Below are positions 52,533 through 61,016 of a DNA stretch of 64,000 bases, piece after piece. The notes under the pieces were generated by a model. The model was not told where the DNA came from and ran no database searches. It saw only the letters and a program-made list of their open reading frames with translations. Numbering within the stretch: the first letter of the stretch is position 1; each line of letters opens with the position of its first letter. Origin of the DNA: Paraburkholderia kirstenboschensis (GTDB lineage Bacteria; Pseudomonadota; Gammaproteobacteria; Burkholderiales; Burkholderiaceae); assembly GCF_904848585.1 (NCBI RefSeq), contig NZ_CAJHCR010000012.1, forward strand, positions 1 through 64,000, read 5' to 3'. A program made the position numbers and the translations under genes.

Positions 52533-55232
52533 TCAGTCGATGAGCTTCTGATTGCGCGCCCAAACCATCGCATCGTAGCGGCGGGAGACGCCGAGCTTGG
52601 AGAAGATATTGCGCAGATTCCACTTGACCGTTTCGACAGTGATGTCGAGCGCAAGCGCAATGCGCTTGTTCGACATTGCTTGCGCGACGAGCCCGAGGAC
52701 CTGTATCTCTCGTTGCGTGAGCGTGGCGTGGCCATTGCGGGCACCGCTGGCTTTCCTCGGCAATGGAGCGAGGTGTCCCGTTGTTGTCCCGGCCGGGTAC
52801 GTGGCAAGCAGACCTTGCGCGAACTGTAGCGCGGGACCGTGAAGCACTTGCGCCTGCACGACGAGCGCCAGTTCGTCGCGCGCGAGTGCGCCTTCGTCGA
52901 GGAACGTGCGCGTGAGGCCATAGCGGCAACCGCATTGCACCGCGCGGCTGCGCAATGCCATTGCCTCGTCGGCACGGCCGAGGCTTGCGAAGGCACGCGC
53001 GGAAAGCAAGTCGATCAGCGTGAGGAGACGGCCGCGTCCTATCGAGAGCGCGTGCTGGCGCGCGGTCTCCAATGCTTTGCGTGCGCGCTGTGGGTTAGTC
53101 GACAGATCCACACGGGCGTGGGACAGCGCGGCGGCAATTCGGACCTCGACGAGGAACCCCTGGCTATGCTCGTGTTGCGCTGCGAGCGTGTCGAGCGTTT
53201 GCAGAAGCGCATCGGTCTCGGCACGATTGCCGCGGTTCACATGAATGCGGATCTGCTCGGCCAGCATTAACGCGAACGGCCGATCATATCCGAGGCCGCG
53301 AAAGCGCGCGGCCTGTTGGCGCAGAAAGGTGAGCGCCGCGCCCGCGCCCTCCTGCAGAAGATCGAGGCGCGCCCGGCACAGCGACGCGCGGACAGTTACC
53401 TCGACGCCCGACGACTCCAGCAGGCCATGCCGATTGGCGAGCGTCTCGCGCGCGTCGTCGGTCTGGTTCAACTCATAAAGCGCGTCGGCGAGAAATGCCG
53501 CGCAAACATTCGCGCAAACGGACCGCTCGCCGAACCGCTTGAGCGCACGCGCGTGAAGCGTGGCCGCGATGCGGGCCGCCTCGCGGGCGTCGCCTTCGAG
53601 CAGCAATGCCAGCGCGTGCGTGCTCTCCGCGATGATCGTCATGTCGTTGTTGCGATCGGCGGCGGGGACGGGCTGGCTTTCGAGCAGCGCCCGCGCATCC
53701 GCGTACCGTCCCGACCCGGCGTAGGCCACCGACAACACCGACAGCATCAGATAGCGCAGGAACGGATTGTCGGCGGTGTCGACGCGATGCGATTCGAGAA
53801 GACAGATCGTCTGCTGCGTGTCGTCACGCTGTAGCGCGATAACGGCGCGCACGAGCGGCAGACTGCGCGCCGCACTCGGCCAGCGTGCTGGATCGTTGAC
53901 GCCCAGTCGATCGAGCTGGGCCTCGGCTTGCGCCGGCAGTGCCGTCAGCGAAATAGCAAGACACATCAGCTCCGCCAGATGCGGATGCTCAAGCAGCGTT
54001 TCGTGTGGCAGCCGTTCCAGCAACTGAAGCAGCGGGCCGACGTAGCCGAGCGTCCACGTGGCCGGACCCGCTTGCTCGATGACCTGTGCGGCAAGCTCGA
54101 CATCGCCGGCCAGATTCGCGTGACGCACGGCCTCGGTTACCAGCTTGTGTCTGGCGAACCATTGACTTGCGCGCTGGTGCAGTTGCGCAAGTGCCGCCGC
54201 GCCGCGCCGCTGGACGCGCGTGTCGAGGAACTCGCCGAATAGCCGATGAAAGCGGAACCACGGCAGTTCGTCGTCCAGATCGACGCGCTGAAGCGGCAGG
54301 TTCTCGAGTTCCATGCGCGCGAGGAGATCGGCGGCGTTCGGATGCCCCGTGACGAAGGCCGCAAGAGGTGCATTGAAGCGCCGAAAAAGCGACATGTCCT
54401 CGCAAAACGCGACCAGATCCGGCGGAAGCGTGGCGATTACTTCCTCGCTGAGCCACGTTTGCAAATCGTTCGAGCGCCAGACGAGATCGCTCAGCTGGTT
54501 GCGCGCGCCCGGCCGGTTGCGCAGCATGATGACGATCAGTTGCAGGCACGAAGGCCAGCCGCCCGTCAGGTCGTGAATCATGCCGGTGTCGTCGGCGCTG
54601 AGTTGGCCCGGGCCGAGGTTGCCTTCGAGAAAACTGCGCGTTTCGGCGGACGAGAAGGGCAGCTTCGCACTGTCGAGCTCGACCATCTGATCCATCACTC
54701 GAAGGCGGCTCAGGCCGAGCGGAGGCACCGCGCGCGAGGCGATCAGCAGATGCAGATTTGCCGGGCACCGCTCGATCAGCCGCTGGATCAGCCGATGCGC
54801 GCCCGGATCTTCGACGTGATGGTAATCGTCGAGGATCAGATACAGCTCGTCTGTCAGCGGCTCGATTGCGCTCAGTATGGACGACACCGTCTCGTCGATC
54901 GACGCAGCGCTCACGCGATCGACCGGTAACGCCAGTTCGACCGCGACGCCCAGGTTCTGCAACGCCGCGAAGAAGGCGAAGCAGAAGTCCGCGAAGCCTT
55001 TGTCGTCGGTAGTCAGGGAGAGCCACGCCACGCGCGCGTTGTCTTGCATGCACCGCTGACGCCATTGCGCGAGCAACGTGGTCTTGCCGTAGCCCGCGCT
55101 TCCCGTGATCAACGCCAGCTTGCGTTGCTGGACCTGCGCAAGCTGCGCTAGAAGATCGGCGCGCGCGACGTGTTGCGCGCCGATGCGCGGTGGTGCGAAC
55201 CGTGTCTCGATCAACAGTTTGGGGAATGGCAT
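52533..55232 (-). CDS. MalT-type (LAL) LuxR-family regulator 2
   Basis: About 899 aa with the same layout as regulator 1. Walker A is GSAGYGKT (44-51), Walker B LYLILDDY (Asp135-136), then helical repeats and a GerE domain with LTQREIQVLGLVAQAMSNKRIAL. Its recognition-helix region VETVKWNLRNIFSKLGVSRR is nearly the same as in regulator 3 and close to regulator 1 (VGTTKWNVRNILNKLDVSTR). The start may be ATG 55232 or GTG 55253. It converges with the RND gene and diverges from the DUF1254 genes. Confidence 0.93.
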   Translation of the reverse strand: MPFPKLLIETRFAPPRIGAQHVARADLLAQLAQVQQRKLALITGSAGYGKTTLLAQWRQRCMQDNARVAWLSLTTDDKGFADFCFAFFAALQNLGVAVELALPVDRVSAASIDETVSSILSAIEPLTDELYLILDDYHHVEDPGAHRLIQRLIERCPANLHLLIASRAVPPLGLSRLRVMDQMVELDSAKLPFSSAETRSFLEGNLGPGQLSADDTGMIHDLTGGWPSCLQLIVIMLRNRPGARNQLSDLVWRSNDLQTWLSEEVIATLPPDLVAFCEDMSLFRRFNAPLAAFVTGHPNAADLLARMELENLPLQRVDLDDELPWFRFHRLFGEFLDTRVQRRGAAALAQLHQRASQWFARHKLVTEAVRHANLAGDVELAAQVIEQAGPATWTLGYVGPLLQLLERLPHETLLEHPHLAELMCLAISLTALPAQAEAQLDRLGVNDPARWPSAARSLPLVRAVIALQRDDTQQTICLLESHRVDTADNPFLRYLMLSVLSVAYAGSGRYADARALLESQPVPAADRNNDMTIIAESTHALALLLEGDAREAARIAATLHARALKRFGERSVCANVCAAFLADALYELNQTDDARETLANRHGLLESSGVEVTVRASLCRARLDLLQEGAGAALTFLRQQAARFRGLGYDRPFALMLAEQIRIHVNRGNRAETDALLQTLDTLAAQHEHSQGFLVEVRIAAALSHARVDLSTNPQRARKALETARQHALSIGRGRLLTLIDLLSARAFASLGRADEAMALRSRAVQCGCRYGLTRTFLDEGALARDELALVVQAQVLHGPALQFAQGLLATYPAGTTTGHLAPLPRKASGARNGHATLTQREIQVLGLVAQAMSNKRIALALDITVETVKWNLRNIFSKLGVSRRYDAMVWARNQKLID

Positions 55233-55389
55233 TGTCGGAACGTCGCAGGACACAAGTGGCGTTAAGGCGTGGGGCAGGCGGGATAGTGGGATAGCGGGAC
55301 GGTCGGCTTCGCCTTGCGCGCCGCCAGCTTATGAGCGGAGCACCCCGTCAGGATGTGGCGAGTGTACGGCTCTGGCCGGTATCACCCAT

Positions 55390-55409
55390 CCCCCTCGTTT
55401 GGAGGGGGG
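55390..55409. promoter_or_regulatory. Dyad D: 20-bp CCCCC...GGGG box
   Basis: CCCCCTCGTTTGGAGGGGGG. It lies 134-153 bp upstream of the DUF1254 start and 158-177 bp upstream of the regulator 2 start. It aligns gaplessly with dyads A and B. Confidence 0.55.
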
Positions 55410-55451
55410 GATTCGCTATCCCGCGCATTATCCCGGCGCGGTATGCCTACA

Positions 55452-55475
55452 CAAAAAGGAGGGGGCGGCGTGCGC
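55452..55475. promoter_or_regulatory. G-rich track I with GGCGGCGTGC
   Basis: AAAAAGGAGGGGGCGGCGTGC. The GGGGCGGCGTGC part is identical to the one adjoining dyad C, and a shorter GTGGCGTGC lies by dyad H. It lies about 70-90 bp upstream of the DUF1254 start. Confidence 0.45.
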
Positions 55476-55542
55476 GCTGACGGCACTAGACTCCAGATCC
55501 TGCTGGCTTGATCAGGCAACCAGTGTCACGTGAGGAAGAGCC

Positions 55543-56586
55543 ATGAACCAGCGTATCAACCTGCTGTGTACTGTCGCGCTTTGGACGATTTTGGGCGCGA
55601 TCGTGCCTTCCGCGGCGCACGCGGGTCCCGCTGTGCCGGGCGCGCTCGCCGTCACTGTCGACAACTTCGAGCGGGCCGAGTCCGATATGTACTTCGGGGC
55701 GCTAGCGAAGCATGGAGCCTTCGGCAAACTCTTCCATTACCGCGAGCTGATGCCGGTCGAGCGGCAGGCGGTTGTGCGCGCGAACCGCGATACCCTGTAT
55801 TCGGTAGGCGTTTTCGATCTCGATGCAGGCCCCGTGACAATCACGCTGCCCGACGCAGAGAATCGCTTTCGCTCGGTCGCGGCTATCAGCGAGGACAACT
55901 ATGTGCCCATGGTCGCGTACGGCAGCGGACCCTACACGTTCACGCGCACGCAGATCGGCACGCGCTACCTGCTGATCGGCGTGCGAACGCTGGCCGATGT
56001 GCGCGATCCCGCGGACATGCAGGCGGTCCATGCGTTGCAGGACGGCACCAAAGTGCAACAGGCCGCGCCGGGCAAGTTCGAGGTGCCGCACTGGGACGAA
56101 GCCAGTCAGAAGCGCGTCCGCGATGCGTTGGTCACGCTGGGGGCGACGCTGCCCGACCTCAACGGAGCGTTCGGCATGCGCGGCGAGGTCTCGCCGGTGC
56201 GTCACCTTATCGGTACGGCCATCGCGATGGGCGGCAATCCGGAGAAGGACACGGTCTACCTCAACGACACGCCGTCACACAACGACGGGAATACCGTCTA
56301 TCGACTAAGAGTAGCGGACGTTCCCGTCGACGGATTCTGGTCGATCAGTGTTTACAACGAGAAAGGCTTCTTCGAGCCGAATGGCCAGAGCGCTTACACG
56401 GTCAATAACGTCGTAGCAAAAAAGGACGCCGACGGCGCGATTTCCGTGCAATTCGGCGACTGTGACGGCAAGGTGCCGAACTGCCTGCCTATCACGCCCA
56501 ACTGGAACTACATGGTCCGCATGTATCGTCCACGTGCCGAGGTCCTGGATGGCCGCTGGAAGTTTCCGGAGGCGCAGGCGCGCTGA
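55543..56586 (+). CDS. DUF1254/DUF1214 periplasmic protein 1
   Basis: 347 aa. A Sec signal ends SAAHAG. The DUF1254 part contains VRANRDTLYSVGVFDLDAGPVTITLPD, and the DUF1214 part contains GFWSISVYNEKGFF and the final NWNYMVRMYRPRAEVLDG. Function of the family is unknown. The two-cysteine segment CDGKVPNCLP near residue 305 may form a disulfide. GAGGAAGAGCC precedes ATG 55543. The next gene encodes a second member of the same family. Confidence 0.9.
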   Translation: MNQRINLLCTVALWTILGAIVPSAAHAGPAVPGALAVTVDNFERAESDMYFGALAKHGAFGKLFHYRELMPVERQAVVRANRDTLYSVGVFDLDAGPVTITLPDAENRFRSVAAISEDNYVPMVAYGSGPYTFTRTQIGTRYLLIGVRTLADVRDPADMQAVHALQDGTKVQQAAPGKFEVPHWDEASQKRVRDALVTLGATLPDLNGAFGMRGEVSPVRHLIGTAIAMGGNPEKDTVYLNDTPSHNDGNTVYRLRVADVPVDGFWSISVYNEKGFFEPNGQSAYTVNNVVAKKDADGAISVQFGDCDGKVPNCLPITPNWNYMVRMYRPRAEVLDGRWKFPEAQAR

Positions 56587-56666
56587 CAAGACGCTCAGAT
56601 AGTCCACGCGCGTCGGCAATCTTGATGGCACTTCAATCGTTCGTGACTGCATTGCGAGGAAATCCG

Positions 56667-58109
56667 ATGAATCGAACATTGCGGGCATGGCATGTATGCG
56701 GGGTGTTCGCCCTTGGCAGTTTGCTGCTCCAACCCGCCATCGCGCAGGTTGCAGATACAACGGGTTCGGCCGCGATAATCGCCCAGGCGCCCGTCGACGA
56801 ACCGCATAGCCGCGACGCCTTCGACGCCGCCGTCTGGGGCATGCCGATCGTCAGCGTCGACGCCATGCGCGACGCGTACTTGCGCGACGCCGGGGCGCAC
56901 TACAACGATATCGTCTACTGGTCGCGGCCGGCAGACTGGAAGAACCAGACAACCACACCCAATTCGTCGTCGCTTTACGTCTACTTCAACTACAACCTCA
57001 AGGACGGCCCGGTGGTTATAGATATCCCAGCGGCGGAGGGCATCGGCGTATTCGGCAGCGTGCTGAACAGCTGGCAAGTGCCGCTGGCCGATGTGGGGCG
57101 GGAAGGCGAAGACATGGGAAATGGCGCACGCTACCTGCTGCTGCCGCCGGGTTTCGAGGGCGAGCCGCCGGCGGGTTACGTTGCTCTGCAGTCGGACACG
57201 TACAACGGTTATGCGCTGATTCGCGTGACACCCGGCACATTGTTGCCGGACGACCTCCGCAAGGCGAACGCCTTTGTCCATAAGATGCATGTGTCGAGTC
57301 TCGCCAACGCATCCGGCAACGCGCCACAGCGCCTCATCGAGATGGACGGCAAGGTGTTCGACGGGATTGTCCAGTTCGACGACACGTATTTCGTTCGTCT
57401 CGCGCGCATGGTAAGCGAGGAGCCGGCGCTGCCGCGCGACGCCGGTGCGTACGTGCGACTGCGCGCGCTCGGCATCGAGCCGGGCAAACCTTTTATGCCG
57501 GACGCAGCCATGCGCGCGCGTATGCACGCCGCCGCGCTGGAGGCGCGAGCTAGCTTTCGCCAGACGCTTCAGTCCGGCGCACGTCCCTGGTGGCCCGGTT
57601 TGCAGTGGGGCATCGTCTCGCCGGTCCCCTTGGCCGTCAAAACGCATTTCACTTTCGACGATGGTCAAGGCGTGGACACCCGACTGCGCGGCGCGCTCTA
57701 TTTCCTTGCCTACGCACCACCGCAAAAGCTCGGCAAGGCGACTTTCTATCTGACGAGTTGGCGGGACCAGCAGGGCGAATTGCTCGACGGATCGACTCAC
57801 TATCGTCTCCGCGTGCCGCCGCATGTACCTGCGTGGCAGTTCTGGGCGGTCAACGTCTACGACAGCGAGACAAGCGGATTCATTCGTCATGCGCCGCGCG
57901 TTGGCATTGATTCCTACGACAAGGGTCTGCAACGCAACCCGGACGGATCGATCGACATCTATTTCGGACCGGTGCCGCCGGCGGGCAAAACGGAGAACTG
58001 GATTTATACCGCGCCCGGCAAGCCGTGGTTTGCGGCCTTCCGGCTGTATGGACCAGAGCCGGCGATTTTCGACCGATCCTGGACCATGGCAGATATCACG
58101 AGACAGTAG
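56667..58109 (+). CDS. DUF1254/DUF1214 periplasmic protein 2
   Basis: 480 aa, longer than its neighbour because of an insertion between the two domains. The Sec signal ends PAIAQV. DUF1254 signals are WGMPIVSVDAMRDAY and NSSSLYVYFNYNLKDGPVVIDIP. DUF1214 signals are QFWAVNVYDSETSGFI, SIDIYFGPVPPAGK and WFAAFRLYGPEPAIFD. GAGGAAATCCG precedes ATG 56667. The pair is probably co-transcribed (80-bp gap). Confidence 0.9.
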   Translation: MNRTLRAWHVCGVFALGSLLLQPAIAQVADTTGSAAIIAQAPVDEPHSRDAFDAAVWGMPIVSVDAMRDAYLRDAGAHYNDIVYWSRPADWKNQTTTPNSSSLYVYFNYNLKDGPVVIDIPAAEGIGVFGSVLNSWQVPLADVGREGEDMGNGARYLLLPPGFEGEPPAGYVALQSDTYNGYALIRVTPGTLLPDDLRKANAFVHKMHVSSLANASGNAPQRLIEMDGKVFDGIVQFDDTYFVRLARMVSEEPALPRDAGAYVRLRALGIEPGKPFMPDAAMRARMHAAALEARASFRQTLQSGARPWWPGLQWGIVSPVPLAVKTHFTFDDGQGVDTRLRGALYFLAYAPPQKLGKATFYLTSWRDQQGELLDGSTHYRLRVPPHVPAWQFWAVNVYDSETSGFIRHAPRVGIDSYDKGLQRNPDGSIDIYFGPVPPAGKTENWIYTAPGKPWFAAFRLYGPEPAIFDRSWTMADITRQ

Positions 58110-58245
58110 GCTCGATTGAAGAAACGGGATCGTGAGTAATGCAGGAACCGTCGTCACAACCGGTGGAGCGTTTCTAACACGGGCTGGGTCTTAGCGTCGC
58201 TCGACCGGACGACGCTCGACATGCACGTCGCGTGGTTTCGATCGG

Positions 58246-58458
58246 GTGAACACATCAACGGAAGATGAGCATGCGCACTGCACGGCAACCTTCGATCTCA
58301 ACGGCAAGACGGCTCTCGTTACCGGCGGTTCCAGCGGGCTCGGCCTGCAGATCGCCGAAGCGCTCGGCGAGCAGGGCGCGCGCGTCATGTTGTCGGCCCG
58401 CAAAGTCGACGAACTGGAAGAAATACTCGCCGCGGATGGCGGCGTAAGCGCGGTATGA
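58246..58458 (+). pseudogene. Truncated SDR relic
   Basis: 70 codons from a GTG. DLNGKTALVTGGSSGLGLQIAEALG is an intact SDR nucleotide-binding start, and the frame continues through GARVMLSARKVDELEE before ending at a TGA. The remaining ~180 residues with NNAG and YxxxK motifs are absent from the following sequence, which is non-coding. It looks like the 5' end left by a deletion, and lies just upstream of the dyad E/thiolase gene. Confidence 0.75.
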
Positions 58459-58503
58459 GCGTTCAATAAAGTTCGCCTATGCGCAACTTGGCGGCGTTCT
58501 CGA

Positions 58504-58522
58504 CCCCTAAAAAAGGAAGGGG
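58504..58522. promoter_or_regulatory. Dyad E: CCCCTAAAAAAGGAAGGGG box
   Basis: A 19-bp C4/G4 dyad 86-104 bp upstream of the thiolase start. The centre is A-rich and the GGA-GGGG half matches dyads A, B and D with a one-base shift. Confidence 0.5.
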
Positions 58523-58607
58523 CGTCCACCGGCGCACGGCCCCTATCATCAATCGTCGTCAGTTCGCCAATGTGGCGCAAACAATGCGAAACGAAACAGG
58601 AGCAGTT

Positions 58608-59789
58608 ATGACGCGCAAAGTGGTAGTGGCCGGAGTGGGAATGGTTCCCTTCACCAAACCCGGCGCCAGCGAGACCTACGATCTGATGGGCGCGGCCGCG
58701 GCACGGCTCGCGCTCGACGACGCAGGCGTCGCATACGAGGCGATCGAGCAGGCGTATGCCGGTTTCGTCTATGGCGATTCGACCGCGGGCCAGCGCGCGC
58801 TGTATCACGTTGGCATGACGGGCCTGCCCATCATCAACGTCAACAACAATTGCTCGACGGGGTCAACGGGCCTCTACCTCGCTCGCCAGGCGATCGAGTC
58901 CGGCGCGCTGGACGTCGTGCTCGTCGTCGGCTTCGAGCAGATGAACGCCGGCGCGCTGAACAGCTGTTTCACCGACCGCCCGCTGCCGCTCGACCTGTTC
59001 TTCGATCAGTGCGACCGTCTGGGCGTGCCGCCCGAAGTGCCGCCGGCGCTGCGCATCTTTGGCGGAGCGGGCATGGAGCACATGAAGCGCTTCGGCACGC
59101 CGCTCGAATCGTTTGCGAAAATTCGCGCGAAGGCGAGCCGCCATGCGTCCAACAATCCGCTCGCGGTATTTCGCCAGGTTCTCAGCCCCGAAGATGTGCT
59201 TGTCGACAAGGTAATGTGGCCTGGCGTGATGACCCGTCTGATGGCTTGTCCGCCGACCTGCGGCGCGGCGGCGGCGGTGCTGTGCAGCGAAGAATACGCA
59301 CAGAAGCACAAGCTCGACTCCCGCGTATGGATTGCCGCCCAGGAATTGACCACGGATCGCCCGATCGCACTCGAAGGCGACGATCTGCGATACGTGGCTG
59401 GTTACGGTCTTGCAAAAGAGGCCGCTGAGAAAGTGTATGAAGCGGCTGGCGTCGGCGCGGAAGATGTCGACGTAGTCGAACTGCACGACTGTTTCGCGCA
59501 CAACGAACTCATCATGTACGAAGCACTGGGCCTGTGCCCGGAGGGAGAAGCCGCGAAATTCATCGACGACGGCGACAACACCTACGGCGGCCGCTATGTC
59601 GTCAATCCGTCCGGTGGCCTGCTGTCGAAAGGACACCCGATCGGCGCTACCGGCCTCGCGCAATGTACGGAACTCGTCAAGCAACTGCGCGGCGACGCCG
59701 ACAAGCGCCAGGTCGAGGGCGCCCGCGTCGCGTTGCAACATAACGTCGGGCTCGGCGGTGCGTGCGTCGTCACGATGTACCGCATCTAA
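58608..59789 (+). CDS. Thiolase, SCP2/lipid-transfer type
   Basis: 393 aa. Cys82 in NNNCSTGST is the acyl site and SKGHPIGATG the second block. The context VVELHDCFAHNELIMYEALGL is that of SCP-x type thiolases. It is only distantly like the thiolase at 38631. It heads an apparent operon with two acyl-CoA dehydrogenase proteins and a MaoC protein, a combination seen in side-chain shortening of branched acyl-CoAs. ACAGGAGCAG precedes ATG 58608. Confidence 0.9.
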   Translation: MTRKVVVAGVGMVPFTKPGASETYDLMGAAAARLALDDAGVAYEAIEQAYAGFVYGDSTAGQRALYHVGMTGLPIINVNNNCSTGSTGLYLARQAIESGALDVVLVVGFEQMNAGALNSCFTDRPLPLDLFFDQCDRLGVPPEVPPALRIFGGAGMEHMKRFGTPLESFAKIRAKASRHASNNPLAVFRQVLSPEDVLVDKVMWPGVMTRLMACPPTCGAAAAVLCSEEYAQKHKLDSRVWIAAQELTTDRPIALEGDDLRYVAGYGLAKEAAEKVYEAAGVGAEDVDVVELHDCFAHNELIMYEALGLCPEGEAAKFIDDGDNTYGGRYVVNPSGGLLSKGHPIGATGLAQCTELVKQLRGDADKRQVEGARVALQHNVGLGGACVVTMYRI

Positions 59790-59802
59790 CCCGGAGACGT
59801 CG

Positions 59803-61002
59803 ATGGACTTCCAGTCGGACCCAGGGCAGGACGCGTTTCGCGAGGAAGTGCGGGCGTTCCTGCGTGAGCATCTGCCCAACGAGCTTCGCGGTAATGCGAT
59901 AGGCGAAGTGCGCTCGGTACGCGAACGCATCAAGCGCTGGCAAGGCATTCTGAACGCGCGCGGATGGGGCGGCCCGTATTGGGCGCGTGAGCATGGCGGC
60001 ACGGGTTGGACGGTGTTACAGCGCCTCGCATTCGACGAAGAATGCGCCGCCGCCGGCGCTCCGACGCAAGACTTCCTTGCGCAGAAGCTGTTGGGTCCCG
60101 CGCTCAACGCGTTCGCGTCGCAGGAGCAGAGGGACGAGCACGTGACACGCATCCTGAGCGGCGAGCGTCTTTGGTGCCAGGGCTTTTCGGAGCCGGGTGC
60201 AGGTTCGGATCTCGCGTCGCTGCGTACGAGCGCGGAGCACAGTGGCGGTCACTACGTCCTGAACGGTCAGAAGATCTGGACTAGCTATGCCCACGAAGCG
60301 GACTGGATCTTTCTGCTCGTGCGCACGGACAGCACGGTCAGGAAGCAGGCCGGCATCAGCTTTCTGCTCGCCGACATGAAGACTCCGGGCATTACGGTGC
60401 GGCCGATTCGCAGTATCGACGGTTGTCATCATCTGAACGAGGTCTTTTTCGACAACGTGCATGTACCTGTGGGCAATCTCGTGGGCGCAGAGGGCGACGG
60501 CTGGAAGATCACCAAATTCCTGCTGAACAACGAACATGCGGGGGCTGCGGACTTGCCGCTTCTGCGCAAGTGCGTGAGCCGGCTGAGAGCGCTGGCGGTG
60601 AGCCAGCGTGTCGAAGGGCGGCGCCTCATCGACGATCGCGGGTTTGCATTGAAGCTCGCGCGCCTCGAAGCGGAGGTGAACGCCATCGTCATGATGGTCC
60701 AGCGCGTCGCGGCAATGGAGCAGGACCACAGCCCCGCTGCGCACGCGCTCGGTTCGATGCTCAAGGTGCGCGGTACCGAGCTGCAGCAGAAGATCACCGG
60801 GCACCTCGTGGAAGCGCTCGGCGGCGATGGCGCTGTGGCTTATGCAGAGCCGCACGATACGACCGGCGGCGCTCCGTTGCCGCGCGAGAACACCGGTCGC
60901 GGCATTGCCACGGAGATGTTCTTCCGCCGCGCGGCAACCATCTACGGCGGCGCAAGCGAGGTTCAGCGCGGGATCATCGCCAAAACGCTGTTTCAACTCT
61001 GA
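59803..61002 (+). CDS. Acyl-CoA dehydrogenase family protein, subunit A of a likely heterodimer
   Basis: 399 aa. It has CQGFSEPGAGSDLASL, KIWTSYA and the C-terminal YGGASEVQRGIIAK. In that last motif Gly382 stands where the classical catalytic Glu (YEG) is found, so the base must lie elsewhere or in another segment. This pattern is known from FadE-type alpha2beta2 enzymes acting on steroid side chains in actinobacteria (knowledge; homology not tested). It starts 13 bp after the thiolase stop. Confidence 0.9.
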   Translation: MDFQSDPGQDAFREEVRAFLREHLPNELRGNAIGEVRSVRERIKRWQGILNARGWGGPYWAREHGGTGWTVLQRLAFDEECAAAGAPTQDFLAQKLLGPALNAFASQEQRDEHVTRILSGERLWCQGFSEPGAGSDLASLRTSAEHSGGHYVLNGQKIWTSYAHEADWIFLLVRTDSTVRKQAGISFLLADMKTPGITVRPIRSIDGCHHLNEVFFDNVHVPVGNLVGAEGDGWKITKFLLNNEHAGAADLPLLRKCVSRLRALAVSQRVEGRRLIDDRGFALKLARLEAEVNAIVMMVQRVAAMEQDHSPAAHALGSMLKVRGTELQQKITGHLVEALGGDGAVAYAEPHDTTGGAPLPRENTGRGIATEMFFRRAATIYGGASEVQRGIIAKTLFQL

Positions 61003-61016
61003 GAGCGCAACCTGTC

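Larger units (their letters stand above)
55233..55542. other. Divergent promoter region of regulator 2 and DUF1254 gene
   Basis: 310 bp without a gene. It contains dyad D (55390) and a GGAGGGGGCGGCGTGC track (55458). A short region near 55275-55305 has GGGATAG repeats of no clear meaning. Confidence 0.6.

Noticed and set aside
34707..58522. The C/G dyads as intrinsic terminators or REP elements
   Set aside because: They lie in divergent or upstream regions, often between two promoters, and lack following T-runs. A dispersed REP-like repeat cannot be fully excluded without a genome scan.
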